The notes beneath the pieces are model-generated. The model searched no databases. It had not been told where the DNA came from and was given only the letters and a program-made list of their open reading frames with translations. Positions 1-7,773 of a stretch of 9,664 nucleotides of DNA are shown here, piece by piece. Position numbers and translations under genes: made by a program. Within the stretch, counting starts at the first letter, position 1. Each line of letters starts with the position of its first letter. Source of the stretch: Rickettsiaceae bacterium (GTDB taxonomy: Bacteria; Pseudomonadota; Alphaproteobacteria; Rickettsiales; Rickettsiaceae); the NCBI GenBank assembly GCA_028372485.1, contig JAOMYS010000030.1, positions 1 through 9,664 on the forward strand, in the 5' to 3' direction.

Positions 1-2174
1 CCTAATGCCCCACGTTTAGCACGCCATGGGGTAATATTTTTTTCTAAACGGGTTTTAGAGCCAAGATTCCAGCTCAAGCCCTCAGATGAATCAAATAATT
101 TTGCATCAGATAATTTTGCATCACGATATTTTTGTAAAATCACTCCTTGACCACGCCTCATTTGCGGTACTTCCTCAATTTCAAATACCAATAGCTTTCT
201 ATTATTTCCTATTACTGCAACCATATCACCTATAACAGACAAGCATATTATGCACTTATTCCCGTCTGTTACTTGCATTATCTGCTTACCAATCTTTGTT
301 GAAGCGATTAATTCATTACTATTTATGATGAATCCCTTGCCAGCAGTGGATGCAAGAAATATCTTTCCATTTGACTTATAGGACATAATTTTTACGATAT
401 CGTGATTTCCAATATCCATCATTAACTTGATTGGCTCACCATGCCCTTTTCCCTTTACAATATTATTAGCAAGAATTGTAAAGAACTTACCGCTACTAGC
501 ACAAACTAGAATATTGTCAGTACTGTAAGTCTCAACAACATGTTCTTGCATATCTCCTTCTTTATATTTAACACTAGACAAATCCAGACTATGCCCCTTG
601 ATAGATCTTATCCACCCCATCTTAGAACATATGATTGTGATAGGTTCTTTCTCAATAAATGCTGAAATATCAATAATTTCACCACTAACAGCCGACTCTT
701 CAAAAATAGTTTTACGCACACCATTATCAGTATCCTTACCGAATCTTTTCTGAACTAATTTGAACTCATTTTTTACTACTTTCCAAAGCTGCTTAGGGTT
801 ATCTATAATCTTGTAAAGTTCCGTGCGTTCTGAAGTTAATTCTCCATGCTCAGAATTAATCTTTTTTTCTTCTAATTTACGAAGCGATCTAAGCTTTATG
901 TTTAATATTGCCTCTGCTTGAGTATCGTTAATTTTAAATTTTGTTATCAATTCTGCCTTGGGATTATCCTCTTCTCGGATAATTCTAATTACTTCGTCAA
1001 TATTTAAATAGGCAATTTTTAATGCCTCTAATATCTCTAACCTATCATCTATCTTGCTGATTTGATACTTGCTCCTACGCAAGACGACGATTCTACGATG
1101 CTCAATAAATTCTCGTAATATCTCAAGAATATTCATCACTTTTGGTGCGCCACTCGAACCAAGTACATTCATATTCATATGAACTCTAGACTCCAGCCCA
1201 GTCAGCTTAAAGAGTGACTCCATAATGATCTCCGCAGAGCATGTTCTTACCTTTGGCTCAATGATGATTCTGATATCTTCTGCAGATTCATCTCTAATAT
1301 TTCCAACAAGAGGGATCTTCTTATCCTTCAATAAAGTTGCTATTTGCTCGATTAACTTAGACTTCTGTACCTGATAAGGAATCTCGGTGATTACTATTTG
1401 ATATAAACCATGGCTTAAAGTCTCTTTCTCCCATTTCGCTCTTACCCTAAAGCTACCCTTTCCAGAATTATAAGTCTGATTTATAGATTCCTGACTATCT
1501 ATAACAATTCCACCTGTTGGAAAATCAGGCCCTTTAATAAATTGCATCAGATCAGATGCTTCAACAGTTTTTTGGTTATCAACTAAATACATCAAAGCGT
1601 CACAAAGCTCATGCAAATTGTGCGGTGGAATGCTAGTTGCCATACCAACTGCGATCCCTTCTGAACCATTTGCAAGCAAATTAGGAAATGCAGCGGGCAT
1701 TAATGCTGGCTCAGTGTCTGATGAATCATAAGTCGGATGAAAATCAACGGTGTCTTGGTTTATGTCCTGCATTAATAGGGTACAGATTTCAGTCATCCTT
1801 GATTCTGTATAACGCATTGCTGCTGCATTATCCCCGTCTACTGACCCGAAATTACCTTGCCCATCTATTAAGGGATATCTAAGAGAAAAATTCTGAGCTA
1901 GGCGAACAAGAGTGTCATATACAGCAGTATCACCATGAGGATGATACTTACCAATTACATCACCCACAACCCTTGCACATTTCTTGTAGCCAGATTTGGG
2001 GTCTAACCTTAACTTCAACATTGCATAAAGCAGACGACGATGCACTGGCTTTAGACCGTCACGCACATCAGGAAGAGATCTAGACATGATAGTTGATAAC
2101 GCATATGAGAGATAACGCTCAGATATGGCATTAGTAAAATCAACATTTTCTATATTGGAATCTTCATTTATCAT
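1..2174 (-). CDS. parC: DNA topoisomerase IV subunit A (ParC), C-terminal end cut by window edge
   Basis: ParC is the DNA-breaking and rejoining subunit of topoisomerase IV, which with ParE separates linked daughter chromosomes. The reverse complement is open from ATG 2174 to base 1 (724 residues). Seen: LPDVRDGLKPVHRR at 34-47; the quinolone-pocket segment GKYHPHGDTAVYD at 75-87; the catalytic tyrosine in AAMRYTE, Tyr122 (E. coli Tyr120); the tower/coiled-coil part with TEIPYQVQKS and IAYLNIDEVIRIIREED; then a beta-pinwheel C-terminal domain ending in a degenerate MRRGQGVILQKY strand and EGLSW. LMPAAFPNLLANG and the EGLSW ending fit alphaproteobacterial ParC, not GyrA. Family length is about 740-750, so only some 15-25 residues are missing. 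The start is firm: it is the first ATG after an in-frame TAA at 2184-2186. The Shine-Dalgarno is weak. Transcribed divergently from tamA. No frameshift seen. Confidence 0.97.
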   Translation of the reverse strand, partial: MINEDSNIENVDFTNAISERYLSYALSTIMSRSLPDVRDGLKPVHRRLLYAMLKLRLDPKSGYKKCARVVGDVIGKYHPHGDTAVYDTLVRLAQNFSLRYPLIDGQGNFGSVDGDNAAAMRYTESRMTEICTLLMQDINQDTVDFHPTYDSSDTEPALMPAAFPNLLANGSEGIAVGMATSIPPHNLHELCDALMYLVDNQKTVEASDLMQFIKGPDFPTGGIVIDSQESINQTYNSGKGSFRVRAKWEKETLSHGLYQIVITEIPYQVQKSKLIEQIATLLKDKKIPLVGNIRDESAEDIRIIIEPKVRTCSAEIIMESLFKLTGLESRVHMNMNVLGSSGAPKVMNILEILREFIEHRRIVVLRRSKYQISKIDDRLEILEALKIAYLNIDEVIRIIREEDNPKAELITKFKINDTQAEAILNIKLRSLRKLEEKKINSEHGELTSERTELYKIIDNPKQLWKVVKNEFKLVQKRFGKDTDNGVRKTIFEESAVSGEIIDISAFIEKEPITIICSKMGWIRSIKGHSLDLSSVKYKEGDMQEHVVETYSTDNILVCASSGKFFTILANNIVKGKGHGEPIKLMMDIGNHDIVKIMSYKSNGKIFLASTAGKGFIINSNELIASTKIGKQIMQVTDGNKCIICLSVIGDMVAVIGNNRKLLVFEIEEVPQMRRGQGVILQKYRDAKLSDAKLFDSSEGLSWNLGSKTRLEKNITPWRAKRGAL

Positions 2175-2203
2175 CTGCTTATCTTAAACTTAAGTCCGTT
2201 ACA

Positions 2204-2232
2204 ACTATACCCAGAAAGATATAATCTCTCAA
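2204..2232 (-). promoter_or_regulatory. Likely sigma70-type promoter for parC
   Basis: Read on the minus strand, TTGAGA (2232-2227) and TATAGT (2209-2204) are separated by exactly 17 bases, and the -10 box lies about 30 bases ahead of the parC ATG. Both boxes differ by one or two bases from consensus. This is a pattern match only; no transcript data support it. Confidence 0.5.
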
Positions 2233-2262
2233 TGTAAATTTTAACTAATACTAATAAGTAAA

Positions 2263-2309
2263 CATTCTCTCACTTGTGTAAACCCGCTAAGGAAGTTATA
2301 CGGAATCTC
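2263..2309 (+). repeat. Degenerate head-only copy (copy A) of the intergenic repeat
   Basis: CCGCTAAGG (2284-2292), four bases, then TATACGGAATCTC (2297-2309) match copy B at 7518-7543 exactly in both blocks and spacing, and copy C on the opposite strand with one change. The left arm is eroded: ATTCTCTCACTTGTG replaces the ATTCCGCACGTG of copy B, so the hairpin is broken. The right half of the element (ATCTCGTA/TACGAGAT hairpin and modules) is absent. It lies between the two divergent promoters, in the same orientation as copy B. Confidence 0.7.
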
Positions 2310-2326
2310 CTAATTATGAACTAACC

Positions 2327-2338
2327 CTGTTGCAACAG
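2327..2338. promoter_or_regulatory. Perfect 12-bp palindrome in the parC-tamA spacer, possible operator
   Basis: CTGTTGCAACAG equals its own reverse complement. It lies about 60 bases upstream of the putative tamA -35 box. It sits between the inverted arms ATGAACT (2316-2322) and AGTTCAT (2375-2381). This could be a binding site for a dimeric regulator, but no regulator is encoded nearby and a 12-bp palindrome can arise by chance. Confidence 0.25.
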
Positions 2339-2399
2339 AGTGATGATTCTGCTTTGAAAATAAAACAATGAAACAGTTCATGTAAACATTTAAGATGAA

Positions 2400-2447
2400 T
2401 TAGTCTATATTAGCTATAAACTGTATAATTAAGATTGATAATGAGGA
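2400..2447 (+). promoter_or_regulatory. Promoter and ribosome-binding site of tamA-tamB
   Basis: A perfect TATAAT -10 box occupies 2424-2429. A weak -35 candidate, TTAGTC (2400-2405), lies 18 bases upstream. The -10 box is followed by TGAGGA (2442-2447), a good Shine-Dalgarno sequence nine bases before the ATG at 2457. The leader would be only about 20 bases. The -10 box and ribosome site are convincing; the -35 is poor. Confidence 0.6.
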
Positions 2448-2456
2448 TTTTATAAT

Positions 2457-4235
2457 ATGATCATTATAAGATTACTTGCTATTATTTCACTCGTTCTTCT
2501 AGCATCACCTAATATTTCTCTTGCTGATAAAGCACTATCCTTGAAGGTCAATGTTGATTCTGATTCTCCAATTAAGAAAAACTTGCTGAATCTTGCAAAA
2601 GAAATGGAAGCTATGGCGAAGATTTATCATAGTGTTAATCAAAGAGCATACTGGGAAAGCGAAGGAAAGAAGTCATTTTATAAGTTGCTTCATTCTCAAG
2701 GTTATTACTCAAGCGAAATTAATACAGAGATCACCCACAATAAAACACATTCTATAATATTTCATATTTCCCTTAGGGAGCGTTATAAGATATCTCATAT
2801 ATTTATAAAACATACAAAAGAAAGCAATAAAGATGTAGTAATACCAGATAGAGATGAGCTATCTGTAAAGAAGGGACAATTTGCAATAGCGGGGAATATA
2901 TTAGATGAACAAAATGAAATATCAGATCTGATTGAAAATAGAAATTGCCTTCTTTCTTTAAAAATATCTCATGACGCTATTATTGACGAAGTACATAAAT
3001 TAGTAAAGGTTACATTTTTTGTAAATGCTGGACAGCAAGCAACAATTGGGGAACTGGAATTTGATGATTTAAAAGATATCAAAAATGAATATGTTCAGAA
3101 ATTGATTTCTTTAAAAAGAGGACAGTGCTTTCGCAGTTCATATATTGATAAAGCAAGGCAGGATTTACAAAAAACAGGGCTTTTTGCATCCACCACTCCG
3201 ACTATTCCAGACAAAACTAACAAAGACGGGTCAGTACCTGTAACATTTCATCTTATAGAGCGCAAACGGAGAAGCGTAAAGACTGGCTTTGAGTATCGAA
3301 CTGATTTAGGCTTTGGTGCTACTCTTGGCTGGGAGAATAGAAATCTCTTCGGAAGTGGTGAAGATTTAAGAATTGATCTTTTTGGCAATAGGCAAGAACA
3401 GATGCTGGAGACGAATTATATAGAGCAATTCTTTATAAGAAATGACCAGACTCTCAAACTAAGTTCAAAGTTAGACAACAAGAAGTCCAAGGCCTTTGAT
3501 AGTTATGAGGCTTCTATTTCTGCGCTGATAGATAGAAAAATATCTAAACATTGGAATATAGGTGCAGGTGGGAGACTCTCACGCTCAATTGTTAGGGAAA
3601 GCAAGGATAAAGATAGAGAACACTTCACTTTAATATCAACTCCTTTATACGTTATCCATGATACAAGAGATAATATATTTAGCCCCCAAAAAGGCTATGA
3701 TGTAAAACTAGAAGCTGCGCCTTATCTCGAGGTTCAATCGCATAATAAGTATTTTTTAAAAACAAAATTATTAGCTTCAACATATTTTACATTACCAAGC
3801 TCTTCTAGACATGTACTTGCTATGCGTGCTGGTGTTGGTAGCATCCTAGGTATAAATTCTCTTGATGATATACCCCATGTTGAGAGATTTTATATTGGTG
3901 GTAGTAACTCTTTAAGGGGCTATGCATATCAATTTGCAGGTAAACTTAATAAAAATAATAGGCCGATAGGTGGTAGGTCATTCTTAGAAACTTCTGTAGA
4001 GCTACGTATTGGTATTACAGACCATATAGGTATAGTAGGTTTTTTAGATAGTGGAAGATCATATAACGCTATTTTCCCCAATAGCAAGCAGAAGCTGTTG
4101 CAAGGTTCTGGCGTAGGCCTGAGATATATCACAAGCATGGGTCCAATAAGGGCTGATATTGGATTCCCGTTAAAAAGAAGAAAGGGTATTGATCAGCCAT
4201 TTCAGATTTATTTCGGTATAGGACAGGCATTCTAA
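2457..4235 (+). CDS. tamA: Outer-membrane translocation and assembly module protein TamA (Omp85 family)
   Basis: TamA is an outer-membrane beta-barrel of the BamA/Omp85 superfamily that works with TamB in outer-membrane biogenesis (autotransporter insertion and, in more recent work, phospholipid transport). The 592 residues are close to E. coli TamA (577). Seen: a signal peptide (hydrophobic 3-17, likely cleavage after SLA at 21-23); POTRA-like domains at about 28-105, 108-190 and 193-268; a barrel from about 270 to the end; RDNIFSPQKGY at 404-414; the Omp85 loop-6 signature GGSNSLRGY at 481-489; GPIRADIGFPL at 562-572; and a terminal phenylalanine (GIGQAF) as used for barrel recognition. Two features point to TamA rather than BamA: the three-POTRA layout (BamA has five) and the tamB gene starting 2 bp downstream. 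The ATG has a good Shine-Dalgarno, and the mature frame is uninterrupted. Confidence 0.93.
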   Translation: MIIIRLLAIISLVLLASPNISLADKALSLKVNVDSDSPIKKNLLNLAKEMEAMAKIYHSVNQRAYWESEGKKSFYKLLHSQGYYSSEINTEITHNKTHSIIFHISLRERYKISHIFIKHTKESNKDVVIPDRDELSVKKGQFAIAGNILDEQNEISDLIENRNCLLSLKISHDAIIDEVHKLVKVTFFVNAGQQATIGELEFDDLKDIKNEYVQKLISLKRGQCFRSSYIDKARQDLQKTGLFASTTPTIPDKTNKDGSVPVTFHLIERKRRSVKTGFEYRTDLGFGATLGWENRNLFGSGEDLRIDLFGNRQEQMLETNYIEQFFIRNDQTLKLSSKLDNKKSKAFDSYEASISALIDRKISKHWNIGAGGRLSRSIVRESKDKDREHFTLISTPLYVIHDTRDNIFSPQKGYDVKLEAAPYLEVQSHNKYFLKTKLLASTYFTLPSSSRHVLAMRAGVGSILGINSLDDIPHVERFYIGGSNSLRGYAYQFAGKLNKNNRPIGGRSFLETSVELRIGITDHIGIVGFLDSGRSYNAIFPNSKQKLLQGSGVGLRYITSMGPIRADIGFPLKRRKGIDQPFQIYFGIGQAF

Positions 4236-4237
4236 AT

Positions 4238-7200
4238 ATGACTTATAAGCTAGTGATTAAAAGAATTTTACAAACATTACTTGCGATAATAATTAGCGCA
4301 TTTTTATCAATATATTTATTGCCAAAAGTGCCTCTTGTAAAAGATAAGATCAAGAATTTAGTTAAAGATGCTATAGAACAGCAAATAGAAGGCGATATAA
4401 GAGTTACTAATTTAGATTTTTCATTCCCGCTAATTGTAAGTAGCAAAGAGATAGTATTAAGTAATCATGGTACAGAATCTGTCTTTGCACGGAATTTGCA
4501 GATAAAAATCCTGCCCTCTTTCTTACTTCCTTGGAAGTTTACTGTTTATTCTGTAGAGATAGATGAATTAAAATTGAGTAGTGTTCCTGTTTTGAAAACT
4601 TCACATAATGTAGATGGTAATACTAATAGCAATAAAGCTTCTATACCTAATATTCTTATTAAGAACATAGATATCAAGAAGATTATCCTTTCTCCGGAAT
4701 TGACTAAGATGAGCCATGAGATAACCTTAACTCTCAATTCTAATATAGAATTTTATTTTCAAGATCATAGAATTGACTTTAATGTAAATAGCAAATTCTT
4801 ATCTTTTGGGAATACAGCAATAAGTGATAACTTATTTGAAATATCTGGATCATACGATCTAGATAAAAATATGATTCAGCTACATAGTGTAGATATGAAA
4901 TCCAGTGCCGGAGATATTAACGGTAAGATATCGCTTGATATGAGTCAAAAACAAATAGCTGGCGATTTAAAATATAATATAGGCGTTTTAGATAGGTTGT
5001 TATCAGAGAAGATTAAAGGTTCAAAAAGCGATATATCTGGTGATTTAAAACTTAGCGGATCAATATTTACTCCAGAGATTGATATATCTGGTAAAGCCAC
5101 GATAGATTTACCAGAGAATAATTATTTTCAGTATTTCCCTCTTTCATGGAGTAGTCATTTGGAAGTAGAGCAAGGGGGAGATGTTAAAGGTACAATAGAT
5201 CTAAGTCAAAAAAATGTCACGGCACGAGGTAATATAGGCTATAAAAATTCAAAACTATATCTGAAGAATCTTGCAGCAACTGCTCCTAATTTTGCCAAGA
5301 AAGTAAATATAGAATTTGACCCATCAAGCTTGATCATTACTGGTAATGTATATGTAAAGGATGATAGTTTTGAAACAATATCAGCATTTTTTCCATTTTT
5401 AAATTCAGGAAAAATGGAATTGCAAATGACGTATTCATCTAGTGATAATAAAACACAAAATATTGCTCTAAGTAGCAATCTGCATCACTTGTCCACTCAG
5501 TTTGGGAATGTAGGTTTTATAGGGGTAGATATAAAATCTCATAATATTTGGAATAATAAATCACTTACATCTAATTTAAATCTTAGATCGTTGAGTTTAA
5601 ATCATGTAGCTGTAAATAATTTGAAGTTATCAAGTGTGATTGCTTTATCAGATAAGCAAGAATTAATAACAAATATTCACGAAATATCAGGCAATATAAG
5701 TGATGCACAATTTAAAAACTCGGACAATATTGAGATAAAATATGGTAAAAATCTTTCTGTGAAAATGGATGAAATGAAATTCGGTGATGGAAATGTAACT
5801 TTTAATTTAAACGATCAAGATAATAAGTTATCTGCAAGTGCGATGTTTGATCGTATTCCCGCTCATGCATTCCCTATTTTCTTTACTGATATTTTTGAAT
5901 CTGCTCTAATTAGTGGAAAAATTAACTTATTAGGAAAATCAGGCTCGCCACATCTTGAGACATTCTTAGATATAAAAAATATTTTATCTCACAAAAAAGA
6001 GATATTAGAGGTAAAAATTAACTCCAATATTATTAGTGATAATACGAAAATCAACGTGGAGATTTTATCTGGCAAAGAAAGAAATGTAACGACTTTAGAT
6101 GCTAATTTCCCTAGTAAATTTTCCTTGAGCCCTTTTGAGTATCATATTGATCATGAACGATCCTTTAATATAGATTTTTCCTCTAAGGAAAAGTCTGACC
6201 TTCTTTCGCTTATTCCTCTGCCTTATGAGAATGAACTTGAAGGTTATGCGCAAGGAGATATAAAAGCGGGCGGAACTTTATCCTTACCAAATATTTCAGG
6301 CAACATAACGTTATCTGATGGTGTATATAATAATCAGCATTATGGTGTTAAGCTAAAGGATATTTCAAGTAAAATCATAGCAAAAGGAGATAATATTATT
6401 TTAGAAAATATTGTTGCAAGGGATCGCTTTAAAAACTCCTTAAGAGGTAGTGGTAATATCACACTGAATGAAAATAAGGATTTTGCTGTTAATGTAAGTG
6501 CAAAAAATCTCCATCTAGTTACTAACCCTTATTTACAAGGTGAAATAGACGGTAATTTGTCATTGACGGGGGATAATAATACTGCTCTTGCGAAAGGGGT
6601 ATTATCTTTAGGAACAATGGAGATTAGGATTCCAGAAAAATTACAAGAAAATATTCCAAAACTCCATGTTGTAAAGGTGATAGAAGCATCAGATCATATC
6701 ATCTATAAGAACAAGACTCAGCCATATTTGCTTCAATTAGACATAGAATTGAAAACGGGTGATAAAGTACATGTACGAGGCTGGGGTGTTGACACCCTTA
6801 TAAAAGGAAAATTAAATATTCACGGGAGTGCAAATGAACCATTGATTTACGGAATGTTAGAGTCTGTACATGGCCAATATAAAGAGCTTGGGAAGGTATT
6901 GAATGTATCTAAAGGAGTATTAAATTTTGACGGATCAATATCCCCATATATCAGTATTATTGGCACAATAAGCGAAGGTGAAGCGCAAATAAACCTCATA
7001 TTATCTGGTTTTATTGATAGTCCAGATATATCTATCCAATCAATTCCATCTATGCCTCAGGATGAAGCTTTATCTATCCTGTTATTTGGTAAAAATTCGC
7101 ATCATATATCTACTTTTCAAGCAGTACAGCTTGCAGACGCTGCAAGGCGTCTTTCTGGTCATGGGGGAGGTTTTGACCCTCTAGGAGTAGGAAGAAAGCT

Positions 7201-7435
7201 TTTGGGCGTTGATAGTATTAGCTTTAATAATAAAACAAATGAGGATGGAAAATCATCACCATCAGTTGGTGTAGGTAAGCATCTTACAAAAAATGTATAT
7301 CTTGAAGTGGAGAAACAAGAAACTGGCGCTAAAACTAAGATAGAAGTGCAAGTTACACCTAAGATTTCCGCTAAGAATACAGTGGAACAGGAAGGAAACA
7401 CTTCTTTTGGTGTTTATTATAGATTTGACTATTAA
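4238..7435 (+). CDS. tamB: Translocation and assembly module protein TamB (AsmA-like, DUF490)
   Basis: TamB is anchored in the inner membrane and spans the periplasm as a long beta-rich groove that docks on TamA; AsmA-like proteins of this type are thought to move lipids or nascent outer-membrane proteins. The 1065 residues (E. coli TamB about 1259) begin with one membrane helix at about 8-28, continue with an AsmA-like beta-rich region, and end in the TamB_C/DUF490 domain from about 690. Seen in that domain: VHVRGWGVDTLIKG from 844, the hallmark MPQDEALSILLFG at 939-951, AARRLSGHGGGFDPLG, and a barrel-like C-terminus YYRFDY. The ATG starts 2 bases after the tamA TAA, with AGG at 4225-4227 inside the tamA end as ribosome site, so translation is probably coupled. 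No frameshift or unusual composition is seen. Confidence 0.93.
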   Translation: MTYKLVIKRILQTLLAIIISAFLSIYLLPKVPLVKDKIKNLVKDAIEQQIEGDIRVTNLDFSFPLIVSSKEIVLSNHGTESVFARNLQIKILPSFLLPWKFTVYSVEIDELKLSSVPVLKTSHNVDGNTNSNKASIPNILIKNIDIKKIILSPELTKMSHEITLTLNSNIEFYFQDHRIDFNVNSKFLSFGNTAISDNLFEISGSYDLDKNMIQLHSVDMKSSAGDINGKISLDMSQKQIAGDLKYNIGVLDRLLSEKIKGSKSDISGDLKLSGSIFTPEIDISGKATIDLPENNYFQYFPLSWSSHLEVEQGGDVKGTIDLSQKNVTARGNIGYKNSKLYLKNLAATAPNFAKKVNIEFDPSSLIITGNVYVKDDSFETISAFFPFLNSGKMELQMTYSSSDNKTQNIALSSNLHHLSTQFGNVGFIGVDIKSHNIWNNKSLTSNLNLRSLSLNHVAVNNLKLSSVIALSDKQELITNIHEISGNISDAQFKNSDNIEIKYGKNLSVKMDEMKFGDGNVTFNLNDQDNKLSASAMFDRIPAHAFPIFFTDIFESALISGKINLLGKSGSPHLETFLDIKNILSHKKEILEVKINSNIISDNTKINVEILSGKERNVTTLDANFPSKFSLSPFEYHIDHERSFNIDFSSKEKSDLLSLIPLPYENELEGYAQGDIKAGGTLSLPNISGNITLSDGVYNNQHYGVKLKDISSKIIAKGDNIILENIVARDRFKNSLRGSGNITLNENKDFAVNVSAKNLHLVTNPYLQGEIDGNLSLTGDNNTALAKGVLSLGTMEIRIPEKLQENIPKLHVVKVIEASDHIIYKNKTQPYLLQLDIELKTGDKVHVRGWGVDTLIKGKLNIHGSANEPLIYGMLESVHGQYKELGKVLNVSKGVLNFDGSISPYISIIGTISEGEAQINLILSGFIDSPDISIQSIPSMPQDEALSILLFGKNSHHISTFQAVQLADAARRLSGHGGGFDPLGVGRKLLGVDSISFNNKTNEDGKSSPSVGVGKHLTKNVYLEVEKQETGAKTKIEVQVTPKISAKNTVEQEGNTSFGVYYRFDY

Positions 7436-7501
7436 CTAACGTTGCCATTTCGCATGAGACTTTCCTCCCACTGTTTTCCACAAGTGATTTTCTCCCTCTG
7501 G

Positions 7502-7621
7502 GTCATTCCGCACGTGACCGCTAAGGGATCTATACGGAATCTCTTCAACTGCAGAAGAATCAATCTTGACGCTTCTGAGATCTCGTATAACTCGCAAAAT
7601 GCTCGTTTACGAGATGACAGG
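7502..7621 (+). repeat. Intergenic three-hairpin repeat, copy B
   Basis: This 120-bp element matches copy C (9147-9262) in inverse orientation. The first 42 bases agree at 36 positions, and the last 45 (7577-7621) at 42 positions; the middle is divergent. Three hairpins can be drawn: ATTCCG (7505-7510) with CGGAAT (7535-7540); CAGAAG (7552-7557) with CTTCTG (7572-7577); ATCTCGTA (7580-7587) with TACGAGAT (7608-7615). It begins 66 bases after the tamB stop, so it would lie in the 3' untranslated part of the tamAB message. I do not recognise it as a named element; it resembles mosaic palindromic repeats of the BIME/MITE kind. Confidence 0.85.
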
Positions 7622-7710
7622 TTTGGGAAGAGTCCTCGTATAGTAATGCTCTAATTTACGGGATAACATAGACCTAGAGGATTTTCGTATAATAATATAC
7701 TTGCATTTAC
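7622..7710 (+). repeat. Two degenerate ~48-bp modules following copy B
   Basis: The end of copy B (CTCGTATAACTC...GATGACAGG) is echoed by CTCGTATAGTAATGCTC...GATAACATAG (7635-7671) and again by TCGTATAATAATATAC...ATTTACACC (7685-7713). The GATGACA marker at 7613-7619 recurs as GATAACA at 7662-7668, 49 bases on. GTATA/TATAC (7687-7691, 7696-7700) forms a hairpin with an ATAA loop. The same kind of tail follows copy C on the other strand. The remaining spacer, 7436-7501, holds nothing I recognise. Confidence 0.65.
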
Positions 7711-7733
7711 ACCTCTGACCTCAGAGGTTTTTT
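7711..7733 (+). terminator. Intrinsic terminator of the tamA-tamB operon
   Basis: ACCTCTG (7711-7717) pairs with CAGAGGT (7722-7728) around a four-base loop, followed by six T on the plus strand. This is a standard rho-independent terminator for tamAB, 276 bases after the tamB stop. On the minus strand the hairpin is followed by GTGTAAATG rather than a T-run, so it should not stop transcription from the convergent MFS gene efficiently. Confidence 0.8.
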
Positions 7734-7773
7734 AGGTCCTCAATAGCCGTTCGGGCATCGCCAAATCTGAATA

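Noticed and set aside
95..124. 15-bp tandem duplication in parC (ATAATTTTGCATCA-type unit), giving DAKLS-DAKLF in the protein
   Set aside because: Alphaproteobacterial ParC proteins have about the same length here (Y-x-D-G-G-L-S-D-x-x-x-F), so nothing has been inserted; AK replaces GG and the repeat may be chance.
1688..1882. 64-codon plus-strand frame opposite parC
   Set aside because: It is antisense to the conserved ParC catalytic domain and has no features of its own.
7442..7654. 70-codon plus-strand frame starting with TTG just after tamB
   Set aside because: It runs through the non-coding repeat copy B and its first module, has no ribosome site and no recognisable protein features. 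It is the kind of spurious frame such repeats produce.
7745..7764. Small hairpin GCC-GTTCG-GGC as terminator of the MFS gene
   Set aside because: The stem is three base pairs and no T-run follows on the minus strand.
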